A DNA stretch of 64,000 nt from Aaosphaeria pasadenensis (GCA_022813625.1 JAKLMB010000051.1:62001-126000); one strand, 5' to 3'; positions 1-13,142 are shown, numbered from the stretch's first letter. The notes: generated from the letters alone by a model not told the origin. Numbers and translations are program-made.

Positions 1-1363
1 GGAATGCTTTCACCATTCCATAATAGGTATATCATGACGCCAAATCCCCGCTCTCGGGCAATGCCTACCCATGTGCGAGGAAAATCCCCCGAGGCTGACC
101 AAGAGAACAACGACGAGAAATCAGCAACAACCTTGAAAGCTGTACGATATCTGTTGACCTCGTGCCAGGCCGCCTCGTCTTGGGACGCACTTGGTTTGCA
201 TATACGTGCTATTGCATCTGTTCGCCTGCAGGAAAACAAGGTTGTTGTTGACATCGTGTGGTCGTTCATACATCCACTATGTGTGAATTCTATCGTCATC
301 ACGACAGTAGTCAACTTCTACCATTGTCACTAGTAACTGCCGTCACTTGTCGTTCGTACAAGTATGTTCGCTCAAAATGGAGAACGGCATTTGCTCGGCA
401 TGGGAAGGGTGGGTACCTGGCGTGGGGCTCCTCTCGTCTTGAAGGAATGATGGCAACGGGTGTCAGATCATAGGTGAAACAGAAGGGGAAATGAGCATTT
501 CGCGATGTGATGCATTATGCGATGCGATACGTACGAAGCGGGGCAAAAGCGGGCTTGCTCAGCGAGTGTTCGGTGATGAAAAAGGATTGCGCGCGCGCCT
601 CCACCAGCGGACCTTTTTGTTGTTTTGTGAGACATTATGGAATCAATTCGCGAAATTGCAGTAAGAGTATCGCCTACAGCGGGCGCATCGCTATTGCTGA
701 AGAATGGGTTTCAATAGCGATTGATCGAAAGGGAAAAAGAAAACAACTAAGCAACACTACGACGGACCAAAGGTAACATCACAGATACGCCTACGCCTAG
801 AAGAAGCGAGCGCTACGACGAGGAGGGCACTGATCAATCCAATATTGGAAGACTGACATGCTACAACAACTTACAAAATGGATTGCCAATCCGATGAATG
901 TTGTGGAGGATCGCCACGACCGCTGAGCTGTCAAGTCGAGTCGAGTCACATCGAGATCGATTCAATGCGGTAATGGAGCGAGCGAGTGCGAGGTTGCGCG
1001 CGCCTTATGGGATGGAAGACTGACTGGTCGAATGTTCGTTGGTTTAGAAGCATCCATTTTGGGGTAAGAGAGCGACTAACGATGGAATTACTGGCTGGAC
1101 TGGGGTTTTATTATTAGATACGAAGAGGCAACGGGATGGAAGTTTGTTCTCGTGCTTGTGCTTGTGCTTGTTCTTATTGCTCTTGTCCTTTACAAGCAAG
1201 TTCTGTGTAAGTACCCCGTACATACTACACAGTATTAGTGTTACTGTTTGCCTTTACCACCCCTTCATTGGTGAGCTGCAATGTCATCAGCAAATGGAAG
1301 GGAAGGGAGAAGAGGAGGGGAAACTATCGATAAGGCCAGGAGAGGAGAGGATGAACCTGGCCT

Positions 1364-1395
1364 GGATGAGCTTGGGATGAACTTGGGATGAGCCC
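1364..1395. repeat. Short tandem repeat, 11-bp period
   Basis: Three near-identical units of about 11 bp (core TTGGGATGA) follow each other directly. No function is apparent; it is a simple slippage-type repeat in intergenic DNA. Confidence 0.55.
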
Positions 1396-2405
1396 GTCTC
1401 AGCACTAAGAAAACTCGGCGCCTCGTATTCACAAGTGACCTTGGGAGGGGAGACCCAGCCCGTCCCGACTGAGGTGTGGTGTCTCCAGTCCACATCGAGT
1501 AATAGCAAAGAGAGAAGTGGAGAGAGCAAGAGAGACAGTAATAATAAAATCATAATGGTGGAAGGATGCTCGGCCGTATGAGGTGAGTCGACAAATAAAC
1601 AATACCTACATTAAGGCAATTAGACGACTTGGCCGTGACTGTGCAGTGTGAATTGGCACCTGTCATCCACAACATTGTAGGTAATAATGCAACTTCGACT
1701 TCAGCTGCAGCTTCATCAAGCTTCAGGCCGGTCAGGCCAAAATGTTCCTTTCTTGGGGGCCATTCATCCGTCTCACGCCTCTGCAGCCTGCCTGTACGGT
1801 CGCTACGGTATGCACACAAGATTGGTACCAGTAGATACACTTTGTTTTTGCGCTGTGTTACGTACCTCTCCCGAGGGCCCTACCTAAAGGCTAAAGCACG
1901 TGGAGACATGTTTGTTAGAGCAATGCTAAGTCGTTCTAGTCCAGGGGTGGTGGCGCGAATCCTCCAACAACTGTCATCTACGGAGTATGTACCTATCATC
2001 AAATCCCTAATTCTTACAGTAGGGTAGGTACACTATTGTCGCACTCTCGTACTGCGTTGATTTGCATTGTCTCCAGTGCGTACGGAGTACTGTCATCAGT
2101 CCAGGGTCGTCCCATCGTGAACCCACTGCTGCTCACGGGCAATGAGAAAGCATCGAAAGAGAAATGATTGCTACCAGGGTCCGTTGAAAGGCATTCCCCT
2201 CCTTGTGCGTGTTATGTGGACAGTAATAGTGGAAATAAACTGTAACTACTGTACAAATCACTGACCGAGTCCCACATTGCCTGCTGGCTTGTGCGGTGGC
2301 TTCGCATAGTTCGAGAACAAGGATAGGGGTTGACCACCACTGACCACCACACTGCGCAATACATCCATCCTACGAGTTACCCATCCATTCACATCCCATC
2401 CCATG

Positions 2406-2425
2406 CCATCCCGTTAATGGGATGG
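2406..2425. repeat. Perfect inverted repeat, 7-bp stem
   Basis: CCATCCC and GGGATGG flank a 6-base loop (GTTAAT), about 390 bp upstream of the tyrosinase start. It sits in DNA rich in CCATCC and CATCCC units. It could be a palindromic binding site or a by-product of this low-complexity stretch. Confidence 0.4.
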
Positions 2426-2764
2426 GGTAGGTTCACTCGGACCCCAGTCCGTTCAGTGCAAGCCCATATCCTTCCAATTTCGATACTGCAAGCTCTAAAC
2501 CCCTTTTTGTCGGCACCGACCCGGCTACCGGCCTCGCGTCCCAACCTAGCACACCGGACAGCTGATCAAGGTCGTATTCAAATCGGTGGTCTCGTTGGCA
2601 CTGGGCAGTATTACTGTACCTAGCAGATAGAGGGTTGCCGTACATATATCTACGGCTCGGCTTCCCTTTGCAATTGTTTTTGAGTTTCTCCAAGCAGAGC
2701 ATCCTGCCCACACTCGTTTACACCAAAACCATTTCCATAGGACTCTCTTCCCCAGGAACATAAC

Positions 2765-2773
2765 TTTATATAT
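2765..2773 (+). promoter_or_regulatory. TATA-like element before tyrosinase
   Basis: An AT-rich TTTATATAT lies about 40 bp upstream of the ATG at 2814. The position suits a TATA-type core promoter only if the 5' leader is very short, so this is tentative. Confidence 0.25.
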
Positions 2774-2813
2774 TCCTTTTAATAATTAATTACTCGCGAC
2801 AAATACAGCAATC

Positions 2814-3926
2814 ATGCTTTTCTCCTACTCCACCGTTCTCCTCGCCGGAGCCTCCATGGTTTCCGCTGCGACCATCCCAATCCCATCCGACATCCCCATT
2901 CCCTCTGGAGCCCCGGCCATCAACCTCGAGGCCTTCAAGACCCAGCCTTTCAAGGGATGGCCCGTCAATGAGATTCTCACCGGAGGAAACCGAACTGCCG
3001 ACCCCAAGATGAAGGCCGAGCAGGGTATCATGGCTACCTGCGGCAACCCTCGCTACCGCCGCGAGTGGCACAGCCTCGACGACAACTCCAAGCAGAACTT
3101 CGTCAACTCCGTCAAGTGCTTGTTGAGCCGCCCTGCCTCTGGCCAATTCGGCCAGGCCAGGAACCGTTACGAGGACCTTGTTGCTCTCCACCAGCAGCTC
3201 AAGAACAACGTCCACGAGAACCGCAAGTTCTTGCTGTGGCACAGGTACTTCCTCTGGACCTTCGAGCAGCTCCTCCGCTCCGAGTGCGGCTTCACTGCCG
3301 ACCTTCCCTGGTTCGATGAGACCAGGTACGCCGGACGCTTCTCCCAGTCCGACATCTTCTCCAGCCGATGGCTCGGTGGAATTGCCCTCGGAGGACGCTG
3401 CGTCACTGATGGCGTAAGTCTTGACATTGAGTCTCCCCTCTTTCAATTGATACTGACATAATTCTTGTAGCAATTCGCCAACCTCGCTCTCAACATTGGC
3501 CCCGGTACCTCCAACACCCGCCACTGCCTCGCCCGTAACGGTGATGCTGGCCAGACCGCCAACACCAACGCCAACGTAGTCAACGGTTGCAACGCCCGTA
3601 CCAACTACGCCGAGATGTCTGAGTGCTCCGAGTACTCTGCTCACGCTTACGGACACAACGGTATCGGTGCCGTCATGCAGGACGTCTGGGCCTCCCCCTC
3701 CGACCCCGTCTTCTGGCTCCACCACGCTTTCATTGACCGCAACTTCCGCGTCTGGCAAAACGCCAACATGCCCGCCCGTGTCTCCACCATCAACGGCAAC
3801 GACGCCTTCGGCCGTCCCCTCACCTTGAGCATGTCCGTCTCCGTCAATGGCATCCGCCCCGACACCACCATCGGAAACATCATGAACACCCTCGACACCA
3901 CCCTCTGCTACCGCTACGACTACTAA
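2814..3926 (+). CDS. Secreted tyrosinase (type-3 copper oxidase), 2 exons
   Basis: Exons 2814-3413 and 3471-3926 are joined across a 57-nt GT-AG intron in phase 0 and give 351 residues. Residues 1-18 form a signal peptide with likely cleavage after VSA. The CuA site is H126, H134 and H143 (LLWHRYFLW), and the CuB site is H258, H262 and H285 (SPSDPVFWLHH, then FIDR). All six copper ligands are therefore present. Tyrosinases oxidise monophenols and diphenols to o-quinones. This short secreted form lacks the C-terminal shielding domain of the classic intracellular fungal enzymes, which suggests an extracellular enzyme active on phenols or in melanin-type chemistry. Codon use is strongly C-ending, as in highly expressed fungal genes. 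The gene is isolated, with no partner nearby. Confidence 0.93.
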
Positions 3927-6890
3927 GCGGGGCGTCTGCCTCCGCCTTTGTCTCTCCTGTTGCTCGTTTCCCCGGTATCGGGAGCGGAGTAGCGTGAGGA
4001 GGTGACAAGGGACCTGTTCATACCTATAGAATCCTAAAAAAACAGGGCATTGTTCCAATTCGAATCGTCTCTTATATATATTGAACCTTTCTTCTTGTAC
4101 ATAGTGGATGAAATGAATAATGCCAACAAACCTCTTTCTTTTTCTCTCTCCATCTCTTCTATCATATTTTCTGTGCTATCGTCTTGAGTGTTCGACTTTC
4201 CGCCAATTCTGTCTCTTTGGGGTTTATGATTGATAAAACCCCTCGAATGGGGGGATTCAAACGTTGCGCTGTCCTCCGTGAGATATCCACTAATTGCTCA
4301 GAATTAATACCTACTTAATCTATTTCAGCCATAATGTAATCTAATTTGCAAATACTGTTAGTACACCAAAACGAAATGCTGCAGGAACATCTCTACACAA
4401 ATGCCACAATATGCGCTGTTTCTCTTCCCTGGTAGAAGGCTTCTCACAATATATGCGACGTTTGCCAGTCGTCGGCGACTTACCACATGCCTTTTCGACA
4501 AAGTTAATCTACCATTTTTGCTGAAATCTTTGAACATTTCCTTGGCTTGGCTGGTCAATACTTATAGGCATGGGATATATTTGTTGTGGTGGTAGCAAAG
4601 GCAGTAACTTAACTCAAGAGTAGTAATCTTCAGCCCTCCTTTTGAAAAGACAAGTAAACTTAAGTTTGAGAGGAGAAGTGATGAATACTAAACCTCTTCT
4701 GACCTGCATCATTTCGTCGTTTTATTGATCGTCCTTGCAAATCAGCTCGCCACTTATGTTCATACTGGAAACCTAAGTAGGATTTCTCAACATAGCTACA
4801 AGAAAACTTAGAAATCATCACGCAGTCATTAATCGACATATCGAAGAGCCTGCAATCTTCTCGATGTGTTATACTAGGTGACGATTGTAAAATATAATAA
4901 TTATAATAGTACCTTCTTTGGAAGGGGATACGCGCCCCGTGGGCGACAAGTGGTGTCTCTGGATACAGCGCCATTGCCACCACTGATGAGACCTACAGAT
5001 ATGTCACGAAAAAAAAGATAAGAGTATGGCAGATGGCATACTGAACAATGACAATATAGGATTCTATGCTGTTGCAAATGAAGAACTCGGTGGCGCGGCT
5101 TTGCATGTCTTGCTAATAATCTTCCCCATCTCAATGGAGCTGGGAATTGGAAAGGTCTAAAGAGGCCTATATAAAATATTCACCGATTACTAGAAAGAGT
5201 CCTATGCATAAATATGTCGAAAAGCTATAATGAATGGTGTGAATTGGGCACTCAAGCCTTTTTGAACACACTTAAGCATAGAAGGTTTATCGTATCAAGG
5301 ACAAGGCAAGCACTAACCTTCATGAATGTAATTAGGCCTTTTTGGTCATTGCTAATACGCGCATTGATTTTTATTGTTGTTGTACGGATTATGGTAGTCT
5401 ATCGTACCATCCATGGTTGTAGAGATTTTGAGTGAAGTTATGTGTTGTTGGTTTTTCATTTTGCGATATCAGTCTTGTGGCTTTTATAGGCCTTACATAA
5501 CTACAACTTGCGTACTCGGGTTTCATATGCGTGTACAATTGATCCATCATCTGTGGCCTGGTCATAACGACCACTTTCGCGCTATATTTATAGAGATAGC
5601 GTCGGACCAGGATCATATCAACCACAAAGAGATTCCGAGAACAAACTTACAGACTTTGTCCCCGAATCTGGACTCTCTGAACGAGGCGATGCCGATGTCG
5701 AAGCAATTTCGCCACGCATACGCAAGCTGTAGCTGAGCGGGCGAGGAATGAGAACCCATGCATTGGCATTAGGAGTTCCGAGAACTAATTGATCCACAAA
5801 GACAATACCATATTGTACCAGAAAGCAATTAATAACAGTCTCGTCGATTGTATAAGAGGATCACACGTCTAAACCGGGTCCTGGATGCCGTTTGTTGATT
5901 CAGTGATAGAGTTTGTTCTACCTAAATGGGTTCACAATAGACCAGACAGTTTTAGAACCTCCAGCATCGTTCTTTAATACCCACCTCAAGCCTTCCCACC
6001 TTGTCAAGAAGGACATATAACGAAGACGCCGGGAGCGGCGCATTTGCCTGATACCTTACTTTTGAACATTTGCGACGCAAAGGATGGGGCCATCGTACCT
6101 GTACTTGCTAGAGTGAGTTGAATGGTCTTTGTTCGTTGAGATGTAATGATTTGCCTGGCTGTTGAACGTTCAGTCATGTGTGAAACCCATGTTTGTATTT
6201 ATGCCCTCATTTAATGCAGTCCTCACAACGAAGCTTGTCTCTGTACTGAAAGAAAGTAATCGAGAGCTCAGAGAGGCGCGCTAAAGACCTTCTGCCCACC
6301 AACCTACACAGTCCGCTCTGGCTAATGCTATCCTGGAAGTATCATTACAGAGTTAATCATGTCTTGTGATAAAAGAAAGCTAGATTATGTATCAGATGAG
6401 CTCTCTACATCCGAAAGTTGCTCTCGAGAGTAGTGTGTTTCTGAAGCGTAGGGCTTGGACCAATTGCAACAGAGCTTTGTGCTCTTCTCACAAAGTTCAT
6501 GCATAGATCATGTTGGAACTTTCAATGTACGCCTCTCCCACCTTCGGCTCACAGTGATTAGTTTGAACCAAGGGTGGAGAAGGACTCGCCCCTTCGGGAT
6601 AATCATAGGCTCCCGAATAGTCTGCTCCATTCCAGGAGTGGAGTAGTCGTTCGGGAGATACCATTGATTGCCTTCTTAGGTACGTTATCAATTAAGCTGC
6701 GCGACTGCTTGGCAATCTTAGCAGTATTTACAAGTTCGGAAGGTTCTGAACTGTATAATGTATCTCAGTGGCACAAATTCTGTTCATTCAAGCCATTGTA
6801 TGGGATGGCTCTCAACGGAATAATGTATCTTAGGGGCACAGACTCCGTACAGCCCAGCCATGTTCCCAAGGTCATCTGAAATTTCCACTT
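3927..6890. other. AT-richer intergenic region without a gene
   Basis: Nearly 3 kb with only short unrelated open frames, none with a recognisable domain or a credible splice pattern. The sequence is visibly richer in A and T than the flanking genes. An imperfect direct repeat of about 27 bp occurs at 6756-6782 and 6822-6848. The left end holds the 3' region of the tyrosinase gene. Confidence 0.55.
6756..6848. repeat. Imperfect direct repeat pair, about 27 bp
   Basis: The stretch starting AATGTATCTCAGTGGCACA at 6756 recurs at 6822 with a handful of substitutions, 66 bp downstream. It is too short and diverged to call a mobile-element terminus. Confidence 0.35.
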
Positions 6891-7854
6891 CTAGCCATCG
6901 AGGAATGATCTCATCAATCTCATATACTTTTCCCGCTGATCAACATGGGAGAAGTGGGCGGCGTTGTCGAGTGTAACCCATTTGACTTGGTTAATATGAT
7001 CAAAGAAGGGCTGCATCGCGACATCCTGAGCTTCATCCTCCACGCCATTGATCAAAAGAGTGGGGACCTTGATTTTATCCAGCAATGGGACGCTCGTCCA
7101 GTCCCGAAGTGACCCAGAGATGTACAGCTCACTTGGGCCGTACCTATTCAATAGTTGATTAGCTGAATGCATATTAGTGGGATGGAAACTTTACGCACAT
7201 AGTTCCATACGTTGTGGGATCTTTCGCAAACCAGTCAAGGGCTTCTTGGACTTCCTTCGCTGGCCATGGCCTGCTTAGACTAAGATGTCGTTTGTAGAAT
7301 ACCTCGATGGCAGCCTCGTACTCTGGCGTCTCAAACATCTGCGTCTCGTCTGCATGATCTAAGACTTGCTGCACATCTTGCGGAAGTTCATTTCTTAATG
7401 CAGAGATACCAATTCGCCATGAGTCCATGCTGGCCAGGCTGTTTGAAAGAACTAAACGCCGAAGATTAGCTGCGCTGGGAGTGGCTGCCCATTCCACTGC
7501 GAGCATACCACCCCAAGAATGTCCGTATACGTCCACTTGACGCTCTCGGAGACCGAGGTGAGAGAGAAGGTTGTCTAGTTCATCCTTGAAGAGTTTGATA
7601 GACCAGAATTCCTCGTCACCGGCTTTGCTGGTAAGATGCGTAGATCGTCCGTTACCAAGCTGATCATAGAAAACGATAGGCCTGTGAGATGCAAGATCGG
7701 CCAAGGGGAGTAGATAGTCGTGACAAGCACCAGGTCCTCCATGGAGGATGATCAACGGTGGGACAGTTGTGTTCAAATCGCCAAAAACTTTGTACCACGT
7801 CTGACACGGATCTGACAACCCTGCGACGATGAATGATACTGTGCCTTCAGACAT
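6891..7854 (-). CDS. Proline iminopeptidase-like alpha/beta hydrolase (S33), 2 exons
   Basis: Exons 7854-7199 and 7143-6891 are separated by a 55-nt intron (GTGCGT donor), giving 302 residues. The oxyanion-hole motif HGGPG is at 38-42 and the nucleophile elbow GHSWGG at 111-116, with Ser113. The acid lies in the VEDEAQD segment (D255 or D259) and the catalytic base is His282 (AAHFSH). The splice restores MYGPSEL, matching the MNGPSE-type segment of S33 peptidases. The family removes N-terminal proline or acts as an amino-acid amidase, usually in the cytoplasm. The frame stays open to an ATG at 7953, but the ATG at 7854 matches where relatives begin, so I chose it. The gene has no clear functional neighbour. 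Confidence 0.88.
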
Positions 7855-8950
7855 GCTGATATGAGGGGAGAGGTGTGCGCAACAGGAATGAATTAGAAAG
7901 GCAACAGCGAGATCAATGAAGCAAACTTCGGCAGCATTGCTTGAAATATGCAAATGCGCTCATGTGGCACAGTGTCCGGCACAGAGGCAAAGTGTTAGGT
8001 TATAGGCCATTTGACGGCTGCGTAGGCCTCATAGCGTTGCTCCTTCCTATTTCAACCTAGAATGGATATTTAATCCACCATATATTGTCTGACAGAGGGT
8101 TGAGACTCCTCGGCAGCGATTCGTCTATATCTTAAGGGGATATAGGAATCTACTGTATCTCACTATTGCTAATTACCACCTTCTAAGTGCCTTAGCAACC
8201 TATCCTAACACAAAGTTTAGTATGATTGAATTGTACTGATTGTAATATGTAGTTGCATGTGCACGGAGGCTCTGTTATATAGGAGAGAACCGATGTTTCT
8301 AACTGAAGATTGGGGTGGGTGTTTGGATACATACATGCGTGCTCACAGGCCGTAGACAGGGTTATGGACACCGCGTTTTCATTGTATTACTCCACAAAGA
8401 CTCCCGCCGCCTTCTTCTTTAGTAGTTTTACCTTCGGTAATTGTATTGACTATGAACATGTCGTGGGGGAAGCGACTCGCAGTAACAAGTGGATGTTGGA
8501 CTCGGGTGTTGTAAGTTCAACCTATTATCTATTGTTTCGATATGACTCAAAATTTAACTGTACCCATGACAGAACTGTAGCATTTGCCGCTACACAAATA
8601 TTCTTTAGTCAGTGGCTTTAGTACGACCGGGAGTTGGTAAGTGGCGTTTGGAAGACGACAATCTGCAACGAGATAACTCAGACCATAAGCATTAGAACAC
8701 CAGTTATCACTTTTCTCACACCATTTCTTGTGAAGCTGGAGTGTGGATATCTCCGTGCTGATAACCTTAGTCGACGCACTGGAGCTAGCATGGACAGCGG
8801 ATCTGGATGGACTCCACAATCTATCAAGCTGTTAAACCGACCTCAACCTAGCAGGTACTTATCTTCAGCAAGTGCTTAACAAGGTTTAGGGGCATAAACT
8901 TTATAATATTCTATTTTATACATATCAGATACCATACATTAATCCTGGGC
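7855..8950. other. Intergenic region, no gene seen
   Basis: About 1.1 kb containing only short overlapping frames with no motif. It carries the promoter side of the S33 hydrolase gene and the 3' flank of the PhzF-like relic. Confidence 0.5.
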
Positions 8951-9585
8951 CTACGCCGTCGTCTCTGTCATCTCGAAACAGGTAACACCCTCCCCGCCCT
9001 TGGTCGTCTGGACGGTAACAAGTATAGCGTACCTTCCTCCCATATCCACGCCCTGTGTCAAGTGAAATTTCTGCACACACTCTTCACCTTTCTGTTTGCT
9101 TGTTGTAGCAAGATAACAACAAAGAGCACACGAGGCGCTGCCAGCGCCAGGGTTCTCTCTTGTGCCAATGCTGCTTGTTCTCGAATGCCTCATGCCCTGG
9201 CCGTCTGAGTCGAAGTCAAGGTCAGTGTAATAGATAGTGCTTTTGTACCCTATATCCCAAACAGAGCCATCATTAAGATGCTCGGCAAGATAGCGTTCTT
9301 AGACCGGAAGGGATTCATTTGTGGACAACCCGAGTGCTGTGACGTCTTTCAAGGGAAAAAGAATGAAAGCCATACCCTTCACCGTGCTTGGAACTGGGCG
9401 AGGTAATCATCGGGACCACAAGATTGGAATGAAGTCGATTCGATATGTTTTGACTATGTACCTGAGTACGCGAGCTCAAACATCCATGCCTCTTCCGAAG
9501 AAATGCTCACGCCACCAATCATGGTTCTTCGCACGCGCATTGACGTGATGCATGATGGACTGGCTGGTGTCTGGGTCAGCGCGGA
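8951..9585 (-). pseudogene. Relic of a PhzF-like isomerase/epimerase gene
   Basis: Read on the minus strand in one frame, this stretch gives recognisable PhzF-family sequence: VKGMAFILFPL, then LDFDSDGQ, then ENPGAGSASCAL (the conserved EDP-TGSA region) and HLTQGVDMGGR (the QG-MGR segment), ending at a proper stop at 8951. The frame is broken by TAA at 9299-9301 and by two TGA codons further upstream. The upstream part (about 9585-9480) stays open in the same frame and contains NHDWWREHFFGRG, whose family I do not recognise. The N-terminal half of PhzF, with its catalytic Glu and GNPAAV-type region, is missing. No sensible intron removes the TAA. PhzF-fold proteins are isomerases; this copy is probably dead. 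Confidence 0.6.
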
Positions 9586-10053
9586 AGGGCGGTCATTTTA
9601 GCACCGCATCAGAAGCACGAAAGCATGTCGCATCAGTCGTGAGCGGCAAAAATCGAGGAAGTGGCAATGTGTGGCAGTGGCTGACGAAGTCGAAGCGGAA
9701 AGGCGCGTATCCCTCGAATAAGATAACGCAGTATCTTGTTCATCGGCATCCATGGGCTTCAGCTCTGTGTTGTTCCTGCACTCAGCCACAAGGTGCTTGC
9801 TCTGATTCGACGAGGCGCATTGCACAACCTTAGGCAGCGTCTTGCCCTTGGAACGGCTGAAGAAGTATGAAAACCGTTCACGAGCGCCTCGTTCTTTATC
9901 TTTCAACGTCACGTCGCTAGACAAGCTTTAGAGACATCTCGTGCCCGGATCGATGATACAAAGTATCACTGCAACACGAAATTGCACACAATTGTTTCTC
10001 AGCCTCGTCCCACGTTTGCTACCCGCAAGCGAAGTGGCGGCTTTCAGGCTACA

Positions 10054-13000
10054 ATGAATTCGTCTGACGTTTTAATCATCTTGTACATTGCCTGCATTGC
10101 TCTACACTCTGGCCTAACTCTACGACTAGAGTATTGGCAAAGAAGATCACCGGAAGCGTTAAACAAAACCACCAACCACACTTATCTCCGAGCCCTTGCG
10201 ATTCTCTCCCTAATATTATCTGTACCGCCTATAGTTACATCTGCGAGGCAAAGCCCGCCGTTGATGTGCCAGGATGGTCTCGATGTTAATGCAGATATTG
10301 GTGGCATAGGAGTTCTTTTAGGTCTTTTCTGGCTAGCAGCAGCTCTCAAAATCACATTGGTTTTGGGTCACAAAAAGACCGAGACCTCGGGTGCAAAGGA
10401 GCTTTGTTTAGCAAATATGGCGAGTAGGAAATCCTTTCCAGTGTGTTCTTAGGTCTACCCGGAGAGCTGTCATCCCTAATTGAATATTTCTATGCACACG
10501 CTCGGACTTACTGCATGAACTTAGACTGACTTGTAATAGATCTCATATATCTCGGCGTGAACTTAGCGAAAGCCATGGCCGGACTCAATAGAATGGAATT
10601 ACTTATCGCATACTCGAGCGTGGATACAGTCGCTGCATCCATTGCCATGGCGTTCTCCGACAAGGACGTGGTCGCAGCGCGAATGATACTCATTATTGGG
10701 ACTCTCCTTCAGTTCGCGGCATTCGGTTTGGAGGCTGCCACCATTGTTTATATACATCGCTTGCCTCCGATATGCCGCGCCATACACCCTACGTTGTCAG
10801 CACCCCAAGGTTTCGCATGGGCCTTCTGGGCTGCACGATTTTTCGCTACCATTTCCATCCTACCAACCATTCAAAGGATTGCGCCACGAATACATGCACT
10901 TGAGAATACCAGTTCACAAGGCCCAAATGTATTTGATGCTAAGGTCTGGCTTGAATTGCCTGCTACCTTATTCACAAATTACCTGATTCACTTCTCGATA
11001 GGATTGATACAAGCCGCCTCTGCTATTGCTTTAACCTATTCAAACATATCTGACTCGTGGACCTCTTTATGGACAGAGTGGGGGCAAAGCGCCCCTTTGA
11101 TTGTTGCGATAGCTGCTGGCTCCCATGTTCTGTACTCCTTTTATCGCCTCTTTTGCAATAAGGCTGTCGAAGAGCGTTTCAAGCTATGTGAAGCCAGTAT
11201 CAACTCGACGGCGCGGTGGCCGGACGGGTGGAGGACTACTATCTCAGAAGTATCTTGGGATTCTCTGTCTAGAAGATCTCCGTTCAACAAAATACGAGCG
11301 CCTCCGGATGAGTTACTCTTTCGTGATACCATACTGTTGACGATGAATGAGCGACATGAATTACTCAATGACTCTGATAAAGAAGAGCTATGGGAGGCAC
11401 TTCAGTCCTCGTTTAAAATTAATGATATTCGCGATATTAGAAACTGCCTAGAAAGAGGTGCCCCACTCGATATCAAGGACACCCGTGGGGAATATTCTAT
11501 TCACATGGCCGCACGCTTTGGAGACGTCGACATCCTCGAGCAATATTTTACTGGAGTCGATTTCACGCAGATGACTGTTGAAAACGACGGGGGAGAAACT
11601 CCTTTAATGATCGCGCATCGTAACCATCATGTTCCAGCTATTCGTTGGATTCTCGAACAGAAGCCTGCGGACTGGCCCTCCCAACCACATTGGCCTGCAG
11701 ATGAAGATGTACGCCAAATTCTTTCCTACGCCATCAAAAAGGAAATGGTCGCTCCGGGAGATCTTTTAGACATCATCACAAATCCGATACTTTCGCCAGA
11801 TTGGGAAGATATAGACCCTGGTAGAAGTCCCTTTATTGAAGCCGTGAGTAGGAACAAACTGGAAGCAGCCAAATACCTTTTACCTCGCCTAAGACAACCT
11901 CTCTACCGTGGACCGAGAGATAGTTCCCTCTCACGGATCCACAAATTTTTAGACGCCCAAGTTCTTCGGACACTTATAAAAAAACCATTCAATTTCTGGA
12001 CAGATAAGAGTATAGCTTCGTCGGTAGCTATGAAATGTCTCGATCTCGATATCATGTCCCAATCTATCGCAAAACTTGGAAATTTGGATCAGATCGAAGT
12101 CCTGATCAATTCGGATCTACCTTTACCATATGAAATCATTCATTACATTTTTCAGACTCAAGTCCAACCGAGGATAAAAGATGGCCAATACGGCAAGCCG
12201 TCGAACCGAAGTGAAATCTCCACGCATGACCAGGAGGGCGATGGGGAAATAGAAGAAAAATATCCTGACCAGCGGCTAGAAAAACTCAAGCAAACCCTAG
12301 AAAGCAAGGGTGCACTCGATTACGGCCCCTTATGGAAAGCCATTCAGACCGGTCAAGCCAACACTGTCCAAGCACTCTTGAAAAGTGCGAAAGACATGGG
12401 CAATTGTACCAGGCTGCTCAACAATAGGATGTATAACTACGACGGGACGGGTGGATGGGCAACTCCATTGATTCTTGTACTCCTGACATGGTTCCGTTCC
12501 CGTCCAACAGTATGGAATATTCCCGACACGCCAAGTATCAATCAAACGATCCAGCTCATGATAAAAATGGGCTCAGTCCTATTTCCACCACCTAGTGTCT
12601 CAGACTACATCATTCCAGACTTTCGTTTGAATAATATACGAAAAGATGACAACGCCATGGATTACATTTTCATTCCAGATTGCCCTCAGACCACATTCTT
12701 GGTACTATTAAAGCAGGCAAGGAAAGAAAATGTTCAGCGAGCTTTTGAAGTGGCCGAACAGTTGATGAAGAATTTGCTCGACAAAAATCCGATACTGGTG
12801 GAATTTCCGGACAAAGATCGGATGCGCCGCGATATGCTTAAAGATAGCGAAGTAACCTTTCATCGCGTTTTACGGAGCTTAGATTACCTTTCCTCGCATG
12901 GTGCAAAGCCAAATATTGAGCTGTCCTTCTTTCAACCAGCCACTCAGCAGCGTCTCGAGGCAACGAAAGGAGATCACACTGCTTCGCCGTCCACACTTAG

Positions 13001-13142
13001 CAGCGAGCTGAGAGCGATATTCAAAAGTATGATCAACAGGTTTTCAGATACGAAGTTTTCTGGCGATACGGATTGCACCGAGTTGGAATTCCTAAACAGG
13101 CCGGAGGATTTTGACGAGATTACTCATACTGGGTGGCTTTGA
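10054..13142 (+). CDS. Multi-span membrane protein with ankyrin repeats, 2 exons
   Basis: Exons 10054-10423 and 10540-13142 are joined across a 116-nt intron, completing an Asn codon, to give 990 residues. The N-terminal third holds about seven or eight hydrophobic helices (around residues 6-27, 46-63, 84-105, 140-160, 170-195, 215-233, 265-290 and 308-325). A soluble region follows with ankyrin-like repeats: GEYSIHMAARFGDVDILEQY and the next repeat, ETPLMIAHRNHHVPAIRWIL (about 415-500), plus weaker ones later. The remainder is hydrophilic without a known motif. I do not recognise the membrane part. Ankyrin repeats bind proteins, so it may be a membrane receptor or scaffold. The exon 1 join rests on frame and splice signals, and I am less sure of it than of the large exon. 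Confidence 0.8.

Larger units (their letters stand above)
1..2813. other. Gene-poor region upstream of tyrosinase gene
   Basis: I find no convincing coding region in these 2.8 kb. Open frames are short, overlap each other on both strands and show no recognisable motif. The stretch holds small tandem repeats (1156-1172 and 1364-1395), a perfect 7-bp hairpin at 2406-2425 and two copies of the 9-mer TACGGAGTA (1979-1987, 2081-2089). The last few hundred bases presumably carry the promoter of the tyrosinase gene. Confidence 0.6.

Noticed and set aside
2790..4058. 422-codon open frame antisense to the tyrosinase gene
   Set aside because: It is a shadow of the strongly C-ending codons of the sense gene. 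The product is a Val/Gly/Glu-rich string without a domain, and the sense strand has a complete copper site.
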